Part shown: positions 7,580 to 14,193 of the stretch, piece after piece | How positions within the stretch are numbered: position 1 is the first letter of the stretch | How the letters are laid out: the number at the start of each line of letters is the position of its first letter | Source: DAISWL01 sp036826375 | GTDB lineage: Bacteria > Patescibacteriota > Saccharimonadia > Saccharimonadales > HK-STAS-PATE-42 | Reading direction: 5' to 3' | NCBI GenBank assembly: GCA_036826375.1 | Contig: DAISWL010000012.1 | Location: forward strand, 1-22,240 | Length of the DNA stretch: 22,240 bases | Translations under genes and position numbers: made by a program | The notes under the pieces: generated by a model | The model's input: the letters and a program-made list of their open reading frames with translations, nothing else | Databases searched by the model: none | Told to the model about the DNA's origin: nothing

Positions 7580-7582
7580 AGT

Positions 7583-8581
7583 TTAACAAAGTGCGGTGGC
7601 GGGACTAAGCTTGGCAAAGTTTTCTACTAAATCTTTTTTTAAATCGGTGAGTTGCCAATCGTAGACCTTGAAGCCGGCCGCATATTTGTGTCCGCCGCCT
7701 CCGTAAATTGCAGCAATATCACTGGCGCTGATTTCATCTGGTGCGTTGGAACGAATTTTAGCTGTAATTTTTCCATCTGGATAAGTTTTAAAAGATATCG
7801 CGAGCTTAACCCCGGTTATGTTTCTGGCCTCTTCAAGAAAAAGCACATTAGGGTTATAGTGCGGGCTAATTTCTATAATTTCTTGCCAACTGATTTCTAC
7901 CATAGCCAGAGCGCCTTCAAATAAGTATTCGATTCTGCTCAGCAACTCCCCCTTAAACTTAACAACTCCCGGGCTCTTTTTGCTGAGCTCGCGGCGGCGG
8001 GCATCTATTTGGCTTAAACTGGCACCAAGTTTTACCATTTCATAAATTATTCTGATAGATTCTGCCGATGCTGCCTCACTAGTTAAACCTAGTGTATCTG
8101 CTAGTATTGATTCGCAGATGTGGGTGGCGGCATCTTTATTGACGCTTAAGTTTAATGATTCTGCAAGTTCATAAACTATCTCGCCAGTAGCAGCGTAATC
8201 TTCTCTTTTCCCGGCAAAAAAGATTGCCTCCGGTAGTACATCTAAACCAGTTGCATTAGTAGCGTGATGATCTAGTACATAAATTGGTTTTCTGTTGATT
8301 AAGTTTAAGTTATCACCCAGAGTTTTTTCTAGTAGTAGTTCGCTAGCGGTATCTACAATTACTACTAAATCGAACTGGTTAGAATTTGGGAATATGTTAG
8401 TGATTCTATCTATACCCTGAATGTATTTTAGGTAATCTGGAATATTAGTGTAGGCATAAATTATAACCTGCTTACCTGCTTCACCAAGGATTTCCTCTAG
8501 CGCCAAGGCTGAAGCCACGCTGTCGCCATCGGGGTTTTCTGGCTGTAGAACTAATATTTTGTTATAATCGTTAAAATTCAT
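7583..8581 (-). CDS. DHH/DHHA1 phosphoesterase (NrnA-like nanoRNase family)
   Basis: A 332-residue protein with the DHH domain in its first half and DHHA1 at the end. Visible motifs are NPDGDS (16-21), VIVDTAS (74-80), LDHHATN (103-109) and GGGGHKYAAGF near residue 290. Family members degrade 2-5 nt RNA, pApA or pAp with a di-metal centre in the cytoplasm. The first metal-ligand His of the usual HxxPDGD motif is replaced by Pro14 (QPENPDGD), so metal binding at that site must differ; I recall CPR relatives with the same change, but cannot verify it. It starts at an ATG ten bases after a TATACT -10 with no Shine-Dalgarno, and is divergent from the CDP-alcohol transferase gene. Confidence 0.88.
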   Translation of the reverse strand: MNFNDYNKILVLQPENPDGDSVASALALEEILGEAGKQVIIYAYTNIPDYLKYIQGIDRITNIFPNSNQFDLVVIVDTASELLLEKTLGDNLNLINRKPIYVLDHHATNATGLDVLPEAIFFAGKREDYAATGEIVYELAESLNLSVNKDAATHICESILADTLGLTSEAASAESIRIIYEMVKLGASLSQIDARRRELSKKSPGVVKFKGELLSRIEYLFEGALAMVEISWQEIIEISPHYNPNVLFLEEARNITGVKLAISFKTYPDGKITAKIRSNAPDEISASDIAAIYGGGGHKYAAGFKVYDWQLTDLKKDLVENFAKLSPATALC

Positions 8582-8615
8582 CTTAAGTTAAAGTATAACA
8601 CTAAACTTAAAGGTT
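8582..8615. promoter_or_regulatory. Compact divergent promoter with one shared, near-symmetrical -10
   Basis: AGTATAAC (8592-8599) reads as TATAAC on the plus strand (8594-8599) and as TATACT, preceded by TG one base away (extended -10), on the minus strand (8592-8597). Both directions then enter a copy of the iterated motif: TAAACTTAAAGG to the right and TTAACTTAAG to the left. The whole divergent spacer is 34 bases. Confidence 0.5.
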
Positions 8616-9440
8616 TTGAGGTGCGGGGAAAGAAAGTTTGGCTTGAGTGATAATAATTCAGCTTTGGCTGCAAATAGAAATTCTGGTTTAAGAAAAAAAG
8701 CAGAAGGGCTAACTAGTTCCGTTGCGGGGTTTATAGATAAACGTTTTCCTTCGGTAACTCCAAATCACCTAACTATTTTTGGCACGGTGACTGCGCTGGG
8801 TGGTGCAGCATTGGCAACTTTCAGTAAGCATCGATTAATTGGCGGAGCCCTATTCTCAGTTGGTGCCGCTATGGATGGTTTTGACGGTAGTTTGGCTAGA
8901 AAAAAAGATGCCAGAGAAGAAAGAACACAAGAACAAAAAGATGCCGGCGTTCTTTTTGATGTCGCTAACGATAGGTATCAAGAAATTGGAGCATCAGCAT
9001 TGCGAATGGTTAAGGGCGTTGCTAGTGGTTCTGTTTTCGGAGTTATGGCTGAATCTCTAAACTTAATCACTAATGTTAAACCTTCTGTTGCCAGAGCTAA
9101 GGCAGAAATGAAGGGTGTTGTGGTTCAGGAAACTGGTAATAACCCACTAGAATTTGCTGGCAGCAGGCCCGGTAGAGTTTTTCTTGGCGCACTAGCACTC
9201 GCTTTTCCCTCTTTCGCTCCTCCGCTGATGACTACTGTGGCTATGGGATCACATCTCAATGCAAGAAGCAGAATGAGGGCTGTGAATAATGCCGATGATA
9301 GCTACCATAATCCAGATCCTGCAATAGAGCAGAAGTTAGATGCTTTAAAAGGGCTTGATCGATCAGCCACTCTTCTGGGATGCGTAGGCTTAATTGGCGC
9401 TGGTGTTGCTACCTTTAAATCGAATATCCAGAAAAGATAA
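8616..9440 (+). CDS. CDP-alcohol phosphatidyltransferase family protein
   Basis: Integral membrane enzyme of the family that swaps CMP of a CDP-linked lipid for an alcohol (phospholipid head-group synthesis). The catalytic motif is present: D87, DG (90-91), AR (94-95), G111, D115 and D119. The gap between AR and G is 15 residues instead of the usual 8-9, an insertion of six or seven polar residues. Hydrophobic segments surround it (about 52-70, 74-87, 185-205 and 250-266). The alcohol substrate is unknown. The start is uncertain: TTG at 8616 (274 residues) or TTG at 8643; neither has a well-spaced Shine-Dalgarno. It converges on recR with nine bases between, with no terminator seen. Confidence 0.82.
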   Translation: MRCGERKFGLSDNNSALAANRNSGLRKKAEGLTSSVAGFIDKRFPSVTPNHLTIFGTVTALGGAALATFSKHRLIGGALFSVGAAMDGFDGSLARKKDAREERTQEQKDAGVLFDVANDRYQEIGASALRMVKGVASGSVFGVMAESLNLITNVKPSVARAKAEMKGVVVQETGNNPLEFAGSRPGRVFLGALALAFPSFAPPLMTTVAMGSHLNARSRMRAVNNADDSYHNPDPAIEQKLDALKGLDRSATLLGCVGLIGAGVATFKSNIQKR

Positions 9441-9449
9441 AGTTTTTGT

Positions 9450-10064
9450 TTATATACTCGTTCTGCCTTCTAGCGCATGCTTCAGAGTTATCATATCAGC
9501 GTATTCTAAATCTAGGCCAACGGGTATGCCTCTGGCCAAACGCGAGATGTTAAGCTTAAGGCCGGAATCTTGAATTGCTTTTTGAATATACAGAGCCGTA
9601 CTCTCACCTTCTACGCTAGCATTGGTGGCTAAAATTAGTTCTTCAACCTGATCGTCCTTTATTCTTTGGATTAATTCTGGTATGTGCAATTTATCAGGCC
9701 CTACTCCATCAATCGGGCTGAGTAATCCCCCTAAAACGTGGTAGGTTCCGTTAAAGTTATTAGTACTTTCAAGTGCCAATACGTCTAAGGGATCCTCCAC
9801 CACAGCAATTAATTTTTTATCTCGTTTTGGTGATGAATAAAGTTTAGATTCTTGCTCATCGCTAGAGATAATCATAAAAGTAACCGGGCAAAGTTTAATT
9901 CCGCCGTGTAGCTTAGCTAGTGCTAAACTTAACTTCTCAGCTTTATGAGTGGGAGAGCGCATCACACTAAGAGCATAACGCTCAGCAGTTCTTGGGCCAA
10001 CACCCGGCAGACCAGAGAACGCCTCTATTAAATCTTCCAATGGCTTTGGTAAAATTGATGACAT
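9450..10064 (-). CDS. recR: Recombination mediator protein RecR, lacking its zinc finger
   Basis: Works with RecO/RecF to load RecA on SSB-coated gaps. The 204 residues show the helix-hairpin-helix (GLPGVGPRTAERYA, 18-31), the Toprim domain (IAVVEDPLDVLALE, VLGGLLSPIDGVGPDKL, LILATNASVEGESTA) and the C-terminal GIPVGLDLEYADMITLKHALEGR. The C4 zinc finger normally between HhH and Toprim is degenerate: only Cys59 of the CxxC...CxxC set remains (CPVT at 59-62, then no cysteines up to SSPKRD). The fold segment is kept at about normal length, so the loss is of the ligands, not the segment. It has its own promoter (TATACT nine bases before ATG) although it sits in the conserved dnaX-ybaB-recR order. 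Confidence 0.93.
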   Translation of the reverse strand: MSSILPKPLEDLIEAFSGLPGVGPRTAERYALSVMRSPTHKAEKLSLALAKLHGGIKLCPVTFMIISSDEQESKLYSSPKRDKKLIAVVEDPLDVLALESTNNFNGTYHVLGGLLSPIDGVGPDKLHIPELIQRIKDDQVEELILATNASVEGESTALYIQKAIQDSGLKLNISRLARGIPVGLDLEYADMITLKHALEGRTSI

Positions 10065-10073
10065 TTAAGTTTA

Positions 10074-10102
10074 AGTATAGTTTATTAGGGGGGCGTTGTA
10101 CA
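10074..10102 (-). promoter_or_regulatory. Promoter of recR
   Basis: On the minus strand, -35 TGTACA (10097-10102; 4 of 6 consensus), 17-base spacer, -10 TATACT (10074-10079). The -10 abuts TAAACTTAA, which runs directly into the recR ATG, nine bases from the -10. That leaves a leader of two or three bases. Confidence 0.5.
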
Positions 10103-10124
10103 GGTGGGGCGTATCGGATGAGGT

Positions 10125-10151
10125 CTCAGAATCTTGAATCGGGATTCTGAG
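10125..10151. repeat. Nine-bp perfect hairpin in the ybaB-recR spacer
   Basis: CTCAGAATC (10125-10133) and GATTCTGAG (10143-10151) enclose nine bases. There is no T-run on either side, so it is not a standard terminator. It lies just outside the GC-rich inverted repeat that follows. Confidence 0.6.
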
Positions 10152-10157
10152 GTGAAC

Positions 10158-10313
10158 CGCCTCACCCCCTAACCCCCTCTCCAGTTGGAGAGGGGAACCG
10201 CGCTCACTTCAACTTAAGTTTAATGAGAAATCACCAAACACCAAGTTAACTACCGTCCTCCCTCTCCAACTGGAGAGGGACAGGGTGCCGAAGGCCCCAG
10301 GGTGAGGCCCCGC
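10158..10313. mobile_element. MITE/REP-like GC-rich inverted-repeat element between ybaB and recR
   Basis: The 271-base ybaB-recR spacer contains a GC-rich insert in AT-rich surroundings. Its ends are inverted copies: GCCTCACCC at the left (from about 10159) and GGGTGAGGC at the right (to 10308). Inside are two hairpins that are inverted versions of each other: CCCCTCTCC-AGTT-GGAGAGGGG (10174-10195) and CCCTCTCC-AACT-GGAGAGGG (10260-10279). The right arm carries an extra CCGAAGG-type hairpin (about 10285-10300). The centre holds CTTAAGTTTAA. No coding frame is apparent. Elements with CCTCACCC...CTCTCC arms are common non-autonomous repeats in many bacterial genomes. Whether it moves here is inference. 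Confidence 0.6.
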
Positions 10314-10335
10314 CTTAATTAAAAGAATTACTTGC

Positions 10336-10626
10336 CTAAAACCCCATCCCGCCTAAATTGCCCATTATAGGCTTCATTTTTTCAGCGGCGTATTGCTGGG
10401 CTGCTTGAGTTGCTCCACGAAGAGCATCCTCAATCCATTTTTCTAGTTCGCCAATATTTTCTAGATCTACTCTTTCAGGATCTATCTTCACTTTTTTAAC
10501 TTTCATTTCTCCATTTACAGTCACTAGCACTGCGCCATCTCCGGCTTCAGCCTCTATTAGCTGCTTGGCCATTTCTTTTTGTAATTTTTTCGCCTGCATT
10601 AGCATTTTTGCTTGATCGAAAGCCAT
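10336..10626 (-). CDS. ybaB: YbaB/EbfC family nucleoid-associated protein
   Basis: A small (96-residue) DNA-binding protein whose family forms dimers that bind DNA and condense the nucleoid. The typical pattern is present: N-terminal helix rich in Met/Gln/Lys (MLMQAKKLQKEMAK), the strand segment VTVNGEMKVKKVKIDPE (36-52), and a C-terminal helix ending in MKPIMGNLGGMGF. Start is firm: AAGGAGG lies five bases from the ATG, and the Shine-Dalgarno is fused to a copy of the iterated motif (TAAACTTAAGGAGG). In most bacteria ybaB sits between dnaX and recR; here dnaB and a small gene intervene on the dnaX side and a mobile-looking repeat on the recR side. Confidence 0.93.
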   Translation of the reverse strand: MAFDQAKMLMQAKKLQKEMAKQLIEAEAGDGAVLVTVNGEMKVKKVKIDPERVDLENIGELEKWIEDALRGATQAAQQYAAEKMKPIMGNLGGMGF

Positions 10627-10690
10627 GTTTCCTCCTTAAGTTTAATGGTTGTAATAGATATATTTTAACAGAGTTAGATTTAAAAAGCAC

Positions 10691-10720
10691 TTGATTTAAA
10701 ATGCACTATACAACTATAGT
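10691..10720 (+). promoter_or_regulatory. Promoter of the 10733-11080 gene
   Basis: -35 TTGATT (10691-10696), 18-base spacer, -10 TATAGT (10715-10720). The ATG follows 12 bases after the -10, which leaves a leader of about five bases, and there is no Shine-Dalgarno. Confidence 0.5.
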
Positions 10721-10732
10721 TAGGTTTATTAA

Positions 10733-11080
10733 ATGACTAAAGATAGAATCTATAAAAACATAACATCGATCGATATGTCTCATGGTTATGTTGGCCTAGT
10801 ATTCGATTGGTTACACATCTCTTCTAAAGATATGTCATTGCTGGTTAGGGCAACTAGAGTAAACTCAGAACATAGGGCCAATGGTGCTAATTTTGATAAT
10901 GAAATAGTTAGGGATGCCACCGCTATTGTAGCTAACGATGAGCTATTCCGCGGTTTGATGAAAGAACCTGGCGCAGTTTATTTAGAACCAAGTCAGCCTA
11001 CATTCAATTATAGTGAAATCCAGATTTCAAAAGCTGGTCTAGAGGCATACATAGAAAAACTCAAAACTCTTCAAGATTAA
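10733..11080 (+). CDS. Small protein of unknown function
   Basis: A 115-residue, apparently soluble protein without signal peptide, membrane segment or cysteine. I do not recognise it. It has alternating hydrophobic stretches near the N-terminus (GYVGLVFDWLHIS), a charged central helix (NEIVRDATAIVANDELFRGLM) and a C-terminal helix (GLEAYIEKLKTL). It is on the plus strand, wedged between ybaB and dnaB, and converges on dnaB with 26 bases between. A promoter with a near-leaderless spacing supports its being expressed. It contains no copy of the iterated palindrome. Confidence 0.7.
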   Translation: MTKDRIYKNITSIDMSHGYVGLVFDWLHISSKDMSLLVRATRVNSEHRANGANFDNEIVRDATAIVANDELFRGLMKEPGAVYLEPSQPTFNYSEIQISKAGLEAYIEKLKTLQD

Positions 11081-11106
11081 TTTTAATTTATTAACAAGCT
11101 TTAGCT

Positions 11107-12453
11107 TTAATGCCCTTTATCCAGCCCCTTAAACCTAACCCTTTGCTTATCAAAGTAAAGCTCTAGCTGACCAGTCGGTCCGTTACGGTGCTTTTTGATT
11201 ATGATATCGGTAATCCCCTGACGATCAGTTTCAGGATTATAATAATCTTCGCGGTAAATAAACATCACCAAATCGGCATCTTGTTCGATGCTTCCAGATT
11301 CACGCAAGTCGGCTAGTTGCGGGCGTTTATCTGGACGACTCTCAACACTACGCGAAAGCTGACTTAAAGCCATAACCGGAACTCCCAATTCGCGGGCGAC
11401 CATCTTCAAGCCACGAGATATTTCTGATATTTCTTGAACACGGTTATCTCCGTAACTTTTTTTAGCGCTACTCATCAACTGTAAATAATCAATCACAATT
11501 AAGCCTAGCGGATTTTTCATAGCGTGACGCCGAGCTTTAGTTTTAAGTTCCAGAATGTTCAGACCCGGTGTATCATCGATGTACATTTTAGCTTCGCTTA
11601 GGGCTCCCCATGCGTGTGAGAGCTTCTCAAACTCTTCATCGCTTAAATTACCCGTACGGATGTGCCAACTATCTACAGCGGCCTCCTCACTGAGCATTCT
11701 ATCTACAAGTTGTTCTTTGCTCATCTCTAAGCTGAAAAAAAGTACCGATTTCCCACTGTGTTGTGCCACGTATTGAGCGATGTTCATGGCAAAAGTAGTT
11801 TTACCCATACTCGGACGAGCTGCCAAGATTATTAAATCGCTAGGATGCATCCCCGCCGTCAACTTATCATAATCTCCAAAACCAGTAGAAACTCCTCTCA
11901 ACTTTCCGCCGCTAGCATGAAGTTCTTCAATCCTATCAAAGCTACTAGCTAAAATACTCTCTAAGCTTACTAGCTGATCATTATTCTGCCCTGCTTGGCT
12001 AACTTTAAATATTTCAGATTCAGCTAACTCTAATAATTCTGGAACTTCCCTATCGGCCTCTTCATCACCTGCCAACCTTACTATATTTTCTCCGGCTCCA
12101 ATTAAATGTCTTCTGGTAGATTTTTCCTTAACAATTTCAGCGTAATTCTGAGCATGAGCAGCAGTAGGTATTATGCTGGTGATCTGGCTGATGTATCCGG
12201 GCCCACCAACAGAATCAATTTGTCCTTTATCTGTTAGATGATTAATGACCGTCAGTAAATCTACAGGTTTATTTTTATTGTATAAATCAAGAACTGATTG
12301 ATAGATAATTTTGTGGCGGGGATCATAGAAATCGCTAGGTCTAATAATATCAACAATATCGATCAGTATCTTTTCTTCTATTAAGATGGATCCTAATAAA
12401 GATTCTTCCGCGCTAACATTCTGCGGAGGCACAACCCCTTTTATGTCGCTCAT
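11107..12453 (-). CDS. dnaB: Replicative DNA helicase DnaB
   Basis: Hexameric 5'-3' helicase that unwinds DNA at the replication fork and binds the primase. The 448 residues show the N-terminal helical domain (PPQNVSAEESLLGSIL, 9-24), a linker, and the RecA-like motor with Walker A ARPSMGKTT (212-220), Walker B LIVIDYLQL (318-326), SQLSRSVE and the KHRNGPTG arginine-finger region (421-428). No intein is present, although DnaB is a frequent site for one. The ATG overlaps the dnaX stop (ATGA), so the two are translationally coupled. The gene carries few copies of the palindrome. Confidence 0.97.
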   Translation of the reverse strand: MSDIKGVVPPQNVSAEESLLGSILIEEKILIDIVDIIRPSDFYDPRHKIIYQSVLDLYNKNKPVDLLTVINHLTDKGQIDSVGGPGYISQITSIIPTAAHAQNYAEIVKEKSTRRHLIGAGENIVRLAGDEEADREVPELLELAESEIFKVSQAGQNNDQLVSLESILASSFDRIEELHASGGKLRGVSTGFGDYDKLTAGMHPSDLIILAARPSMGKTTFAMNIAQYVAQHSGKSVLFFSLEMSKEQLVDRMLSEEAAVDSWHIRTGNLSDEEFEKLSHAWGALSEAKMYIDDTPGLNILELKTKARRHAMKNPLGLIVIDYLQLMSSAKKSYGDNRVQEISEISRGLKMVARELGVPVMALSQLSRSVESRPDKRPQLADLRESGSIEQDADLVMFIYREDYYNPETDRQGITDIIIKKHRNGPTGQLELYFDKQRVRFKGLDKGH

Positions 12454-14075
12454 GTCTCGATAACCTCTCCCCCGCCCATGATGTCGCTAACTTTTGAAAG
12501 AATAGATTCCTGCTCCGGATTAGCTTCCAACTCATCGCTACTGGCACTATTGTTGCTTAAGTTTAAGTTAGTAAGCTGTATATTTTTATCTGTAGTATAG
12601 TTTAGGTCAGGCTCAAAGCCAAATACTAAGCTTAATGAATCTAGCAGAATCTTTTTGTTTTTGGCTTCATCTAACTTTTTTTTGTGAAAATCAAACTTAA
12701 AAATTAAGTTTAGAGTTTGATCGGCAATTTCAGCTTTTGCTAAACGCAGTACGGCATAAGTACTAGCCGATTTAGTTTTAACTTCTTCTAAAACTTTAAC
12801 CCACTGAACATCGCTAAAGTTAAATTTATTTTTTGTTTTAGAATTTTGCTCAGAGAGATAATTGTCAGATTCCTGATCTTGTCCATCGGCCTCAACGGCT
12901 TTCTTTGATGGAGGTGTTAGGGTTTTTGAATCTTTATCAGCTGATTGGTCATTGGCTTCAGGTTCCACTTCAACTCGATCTGATTTACTAAGCTTAAGGC
13001 TAGATTCTTTCTTGATTTGGTTGGCTTCATCTGATTTTTGATCAGATTTTGAACTAGTATCAGGCTTCTGTTCCCCCTGAACCTTAAGCTTAGGAGCGAC
13101 AAGTTCGGGCTCTGCCAACTCAACTTGGCGAATATTGGGGTTAAACTTAAGGATGGCAATCTTTAAAAATAGTTCTGGATTGTAGGTGTTGAGAGCAAAA
13201 CCTAAATCATCAATTAAACTTAAGTGTAGATTAGTCAGTTCATCTAAGCCAGCACTTAAACTTATTAGATTTTTAATGATTTCTTTAGCGTCGGATCCAG
13301 ATTCTAACATCTGAGCGACTAAACTTAATAAACTACCAGAATCAAAGTTCTGCAAAGCATCAATGCTAGATTCTTTTAGTTCGAGGCTGGGCATCCCCAT
13401 AACATCTCGGACAAATTGTTGATCAATTTTTTTACTGCTATCACTTCCTAAAACTCTAAGTTGATCCAAAATGCTGATTCCATCTCGGACGCTTCCTCCT
13501 GAAAGTTCGGCAATTAAGCTTAAGGCGGTGTCATCTATTTCAATCCCTTCACGTTCGGATATATTTTTAAGATGATCCACCATCTCTTTAACACTGAGCA
13601 GTTTAAAGATAAATTTTTGAGTTCTACTTAAAATAGTAGCCGGTACTTTATGTAAATCTGTGGTAGCCAAAATGAATATAGCGTGTTCAGGAGGCTCCTC
13701 TAATGTTTTGAGCAATGCATTAAAACTTTCGTTTGTTAGCATGTGAACTTCATCTATTATGTAAACTTTGTACTTAAGTTTAGTGGGAGCCAGCTTAACA
13801 ACTTCGCGCAGATCACGGATATCTTCAATTCGGCGGTTGCTGGCGGCATCGATTTCGATAATATCCAGATTTAAATTTTCGCTGTATTCAATATCATTAA
13901 ATTCATGAGCTAAAATCCGAGCAGCACTAGTTTTTCCGGTTCCTCTTGGCCCGCTAAATAGATAAGCGTGGCTAATCATTTGCTTTTTTAAAGCAGCTTT
14001 TAATATATCGGTTACTTGGGGTTGACCGATGATGTCATCTAAATTTTTGGGTCTGTATTTACGGTACAGCGCCAC
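12450..14075 (-). CDS. dnaX: DNA polymerase III subunit gamma/tau, without zinc module
   Basis: Clamp-loader ATPase. Numbering from the GTG at 14075 (541 residues): ALYRKYRP at the N-terminus, Walker A GPRGTGKT (42-49), Walker B YIIDEVH (105-111), sensor 1 LATTD, and the arginine-finger segment as LSRTQKF instead of the usual SRCQRF. The zinc module that normally follows Walker A (four cysteines) is missing: ARILAHEFND runs straight to IIEIDAASN. The C-terminal half is a low-complexity Lys/Ser/Glu/Asp linker (about 320-430) and a small final domain. Start choice: GTG 14075 has GAGAGGG six bases upstream and gives the conserved MALYRKYRP start; TTG 14102 overlaps the -10 and ATG 14093 has no Shine-Dalgarno. 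Confidence 0.95.
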   Translation of the reverse strand: MALYRKYRPKNLDDIIGQPQVTDILKAALKKQMISHAYLFSGPRGTGKTSAARILAHEFNDIEYSENLNLDIIEIDAASNRRIEDIRDLREVVKLAPTKLKYKVYIIDEVHMLTNESFNALLKTLEEPPEHAIFILATTDLHKVPATILSRTQKFIFKLLSVKEMVDHLKNISEREGIEIDDTALSLIAELSGGSVRDGISILDQLRVLGSDSSKKIDQQFVRDVMGMPSLELKESSIDALQNFDSGSLLSLVAQMLESGSDAKEIIKNLISLSAGLDELTNLHLSLIDDLGFALNTYNPELFLKIAILKFNPNIRQVELAEPELVAPKLKVQGEQKPDTSSKSDQKSDEANQIKKESSLKLSKSDRVEVEPEANDQSADKDSKTLTPPSKKAVEADGQDQESDNYLSEQNSKTKNKFNFSDVQWVKVLEEVKTKSASTYAVLRLAKAEIADQTLNLIFKFDFHKKKLDEAKNKKILLDSLSLVFGFEPDLNYTTDKNIQLTNLNLSNNSASSDELEANPEQESILSKVSDIMGGGEVIET

Positions 14076-14101
14076 TTTTGCCCTCTCGTTCATCTTTAGC
14101 A

Positions 14102-14110
14102 ATTATAGCA
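14102..14110 (-). promoter_or_regulatory. Extended -10 of the dnaX-dnaB operon
   Basis: TGCTATAAT on the minus strand is a perfect extended -10. Transcription would start about 14095-14093, next to an ATG (14093) and about 18-20 bases before the preferred GTG (14075) with its Shine-Dalgarno. This excludes the TTG at 14102 as the start of translation from this promoter. Confidence 0.55.
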
Positions 14111-14174
14111 ATAATTTTAAATGATAAGTGTAGTTATTTTTAATCGATGGCTTAATCTTCTTATTTCACTAGGC

Positions 14175-14180
14175 TATAAT
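14175..14180 (+). promoter_or_regulatory. -10 element of the 14194-15192 gene
   Basis: TATAAT ends 13 bases before the ATG at 14194; leader of about seven bases; no Shine-Dalgarno and no convincing -35. Confidence 0.45.
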
Positions 14181-14193
14181 AGTTAGTATCAAT

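Noticed and set aside
12450..12453. Possible TGA recoding as in Gracilibacteria/Absconditabacteria
   Set aside because: TGA sits at natural protein ends (dnaX before dnaB), and no in-frame TGA is needed inside any recognised gene.
12917..13159. 80-codon minus-strand ORF
   Set aside because: Alternative frame inside the low-complexity linker of dnaX.
12450..14102. dnaX starting at TTG 14102
   Set aside because: That codon overlaps the extended -10; GTG 14075 has a well-placed Shine-Dalgarno and the conserved N-terminus.
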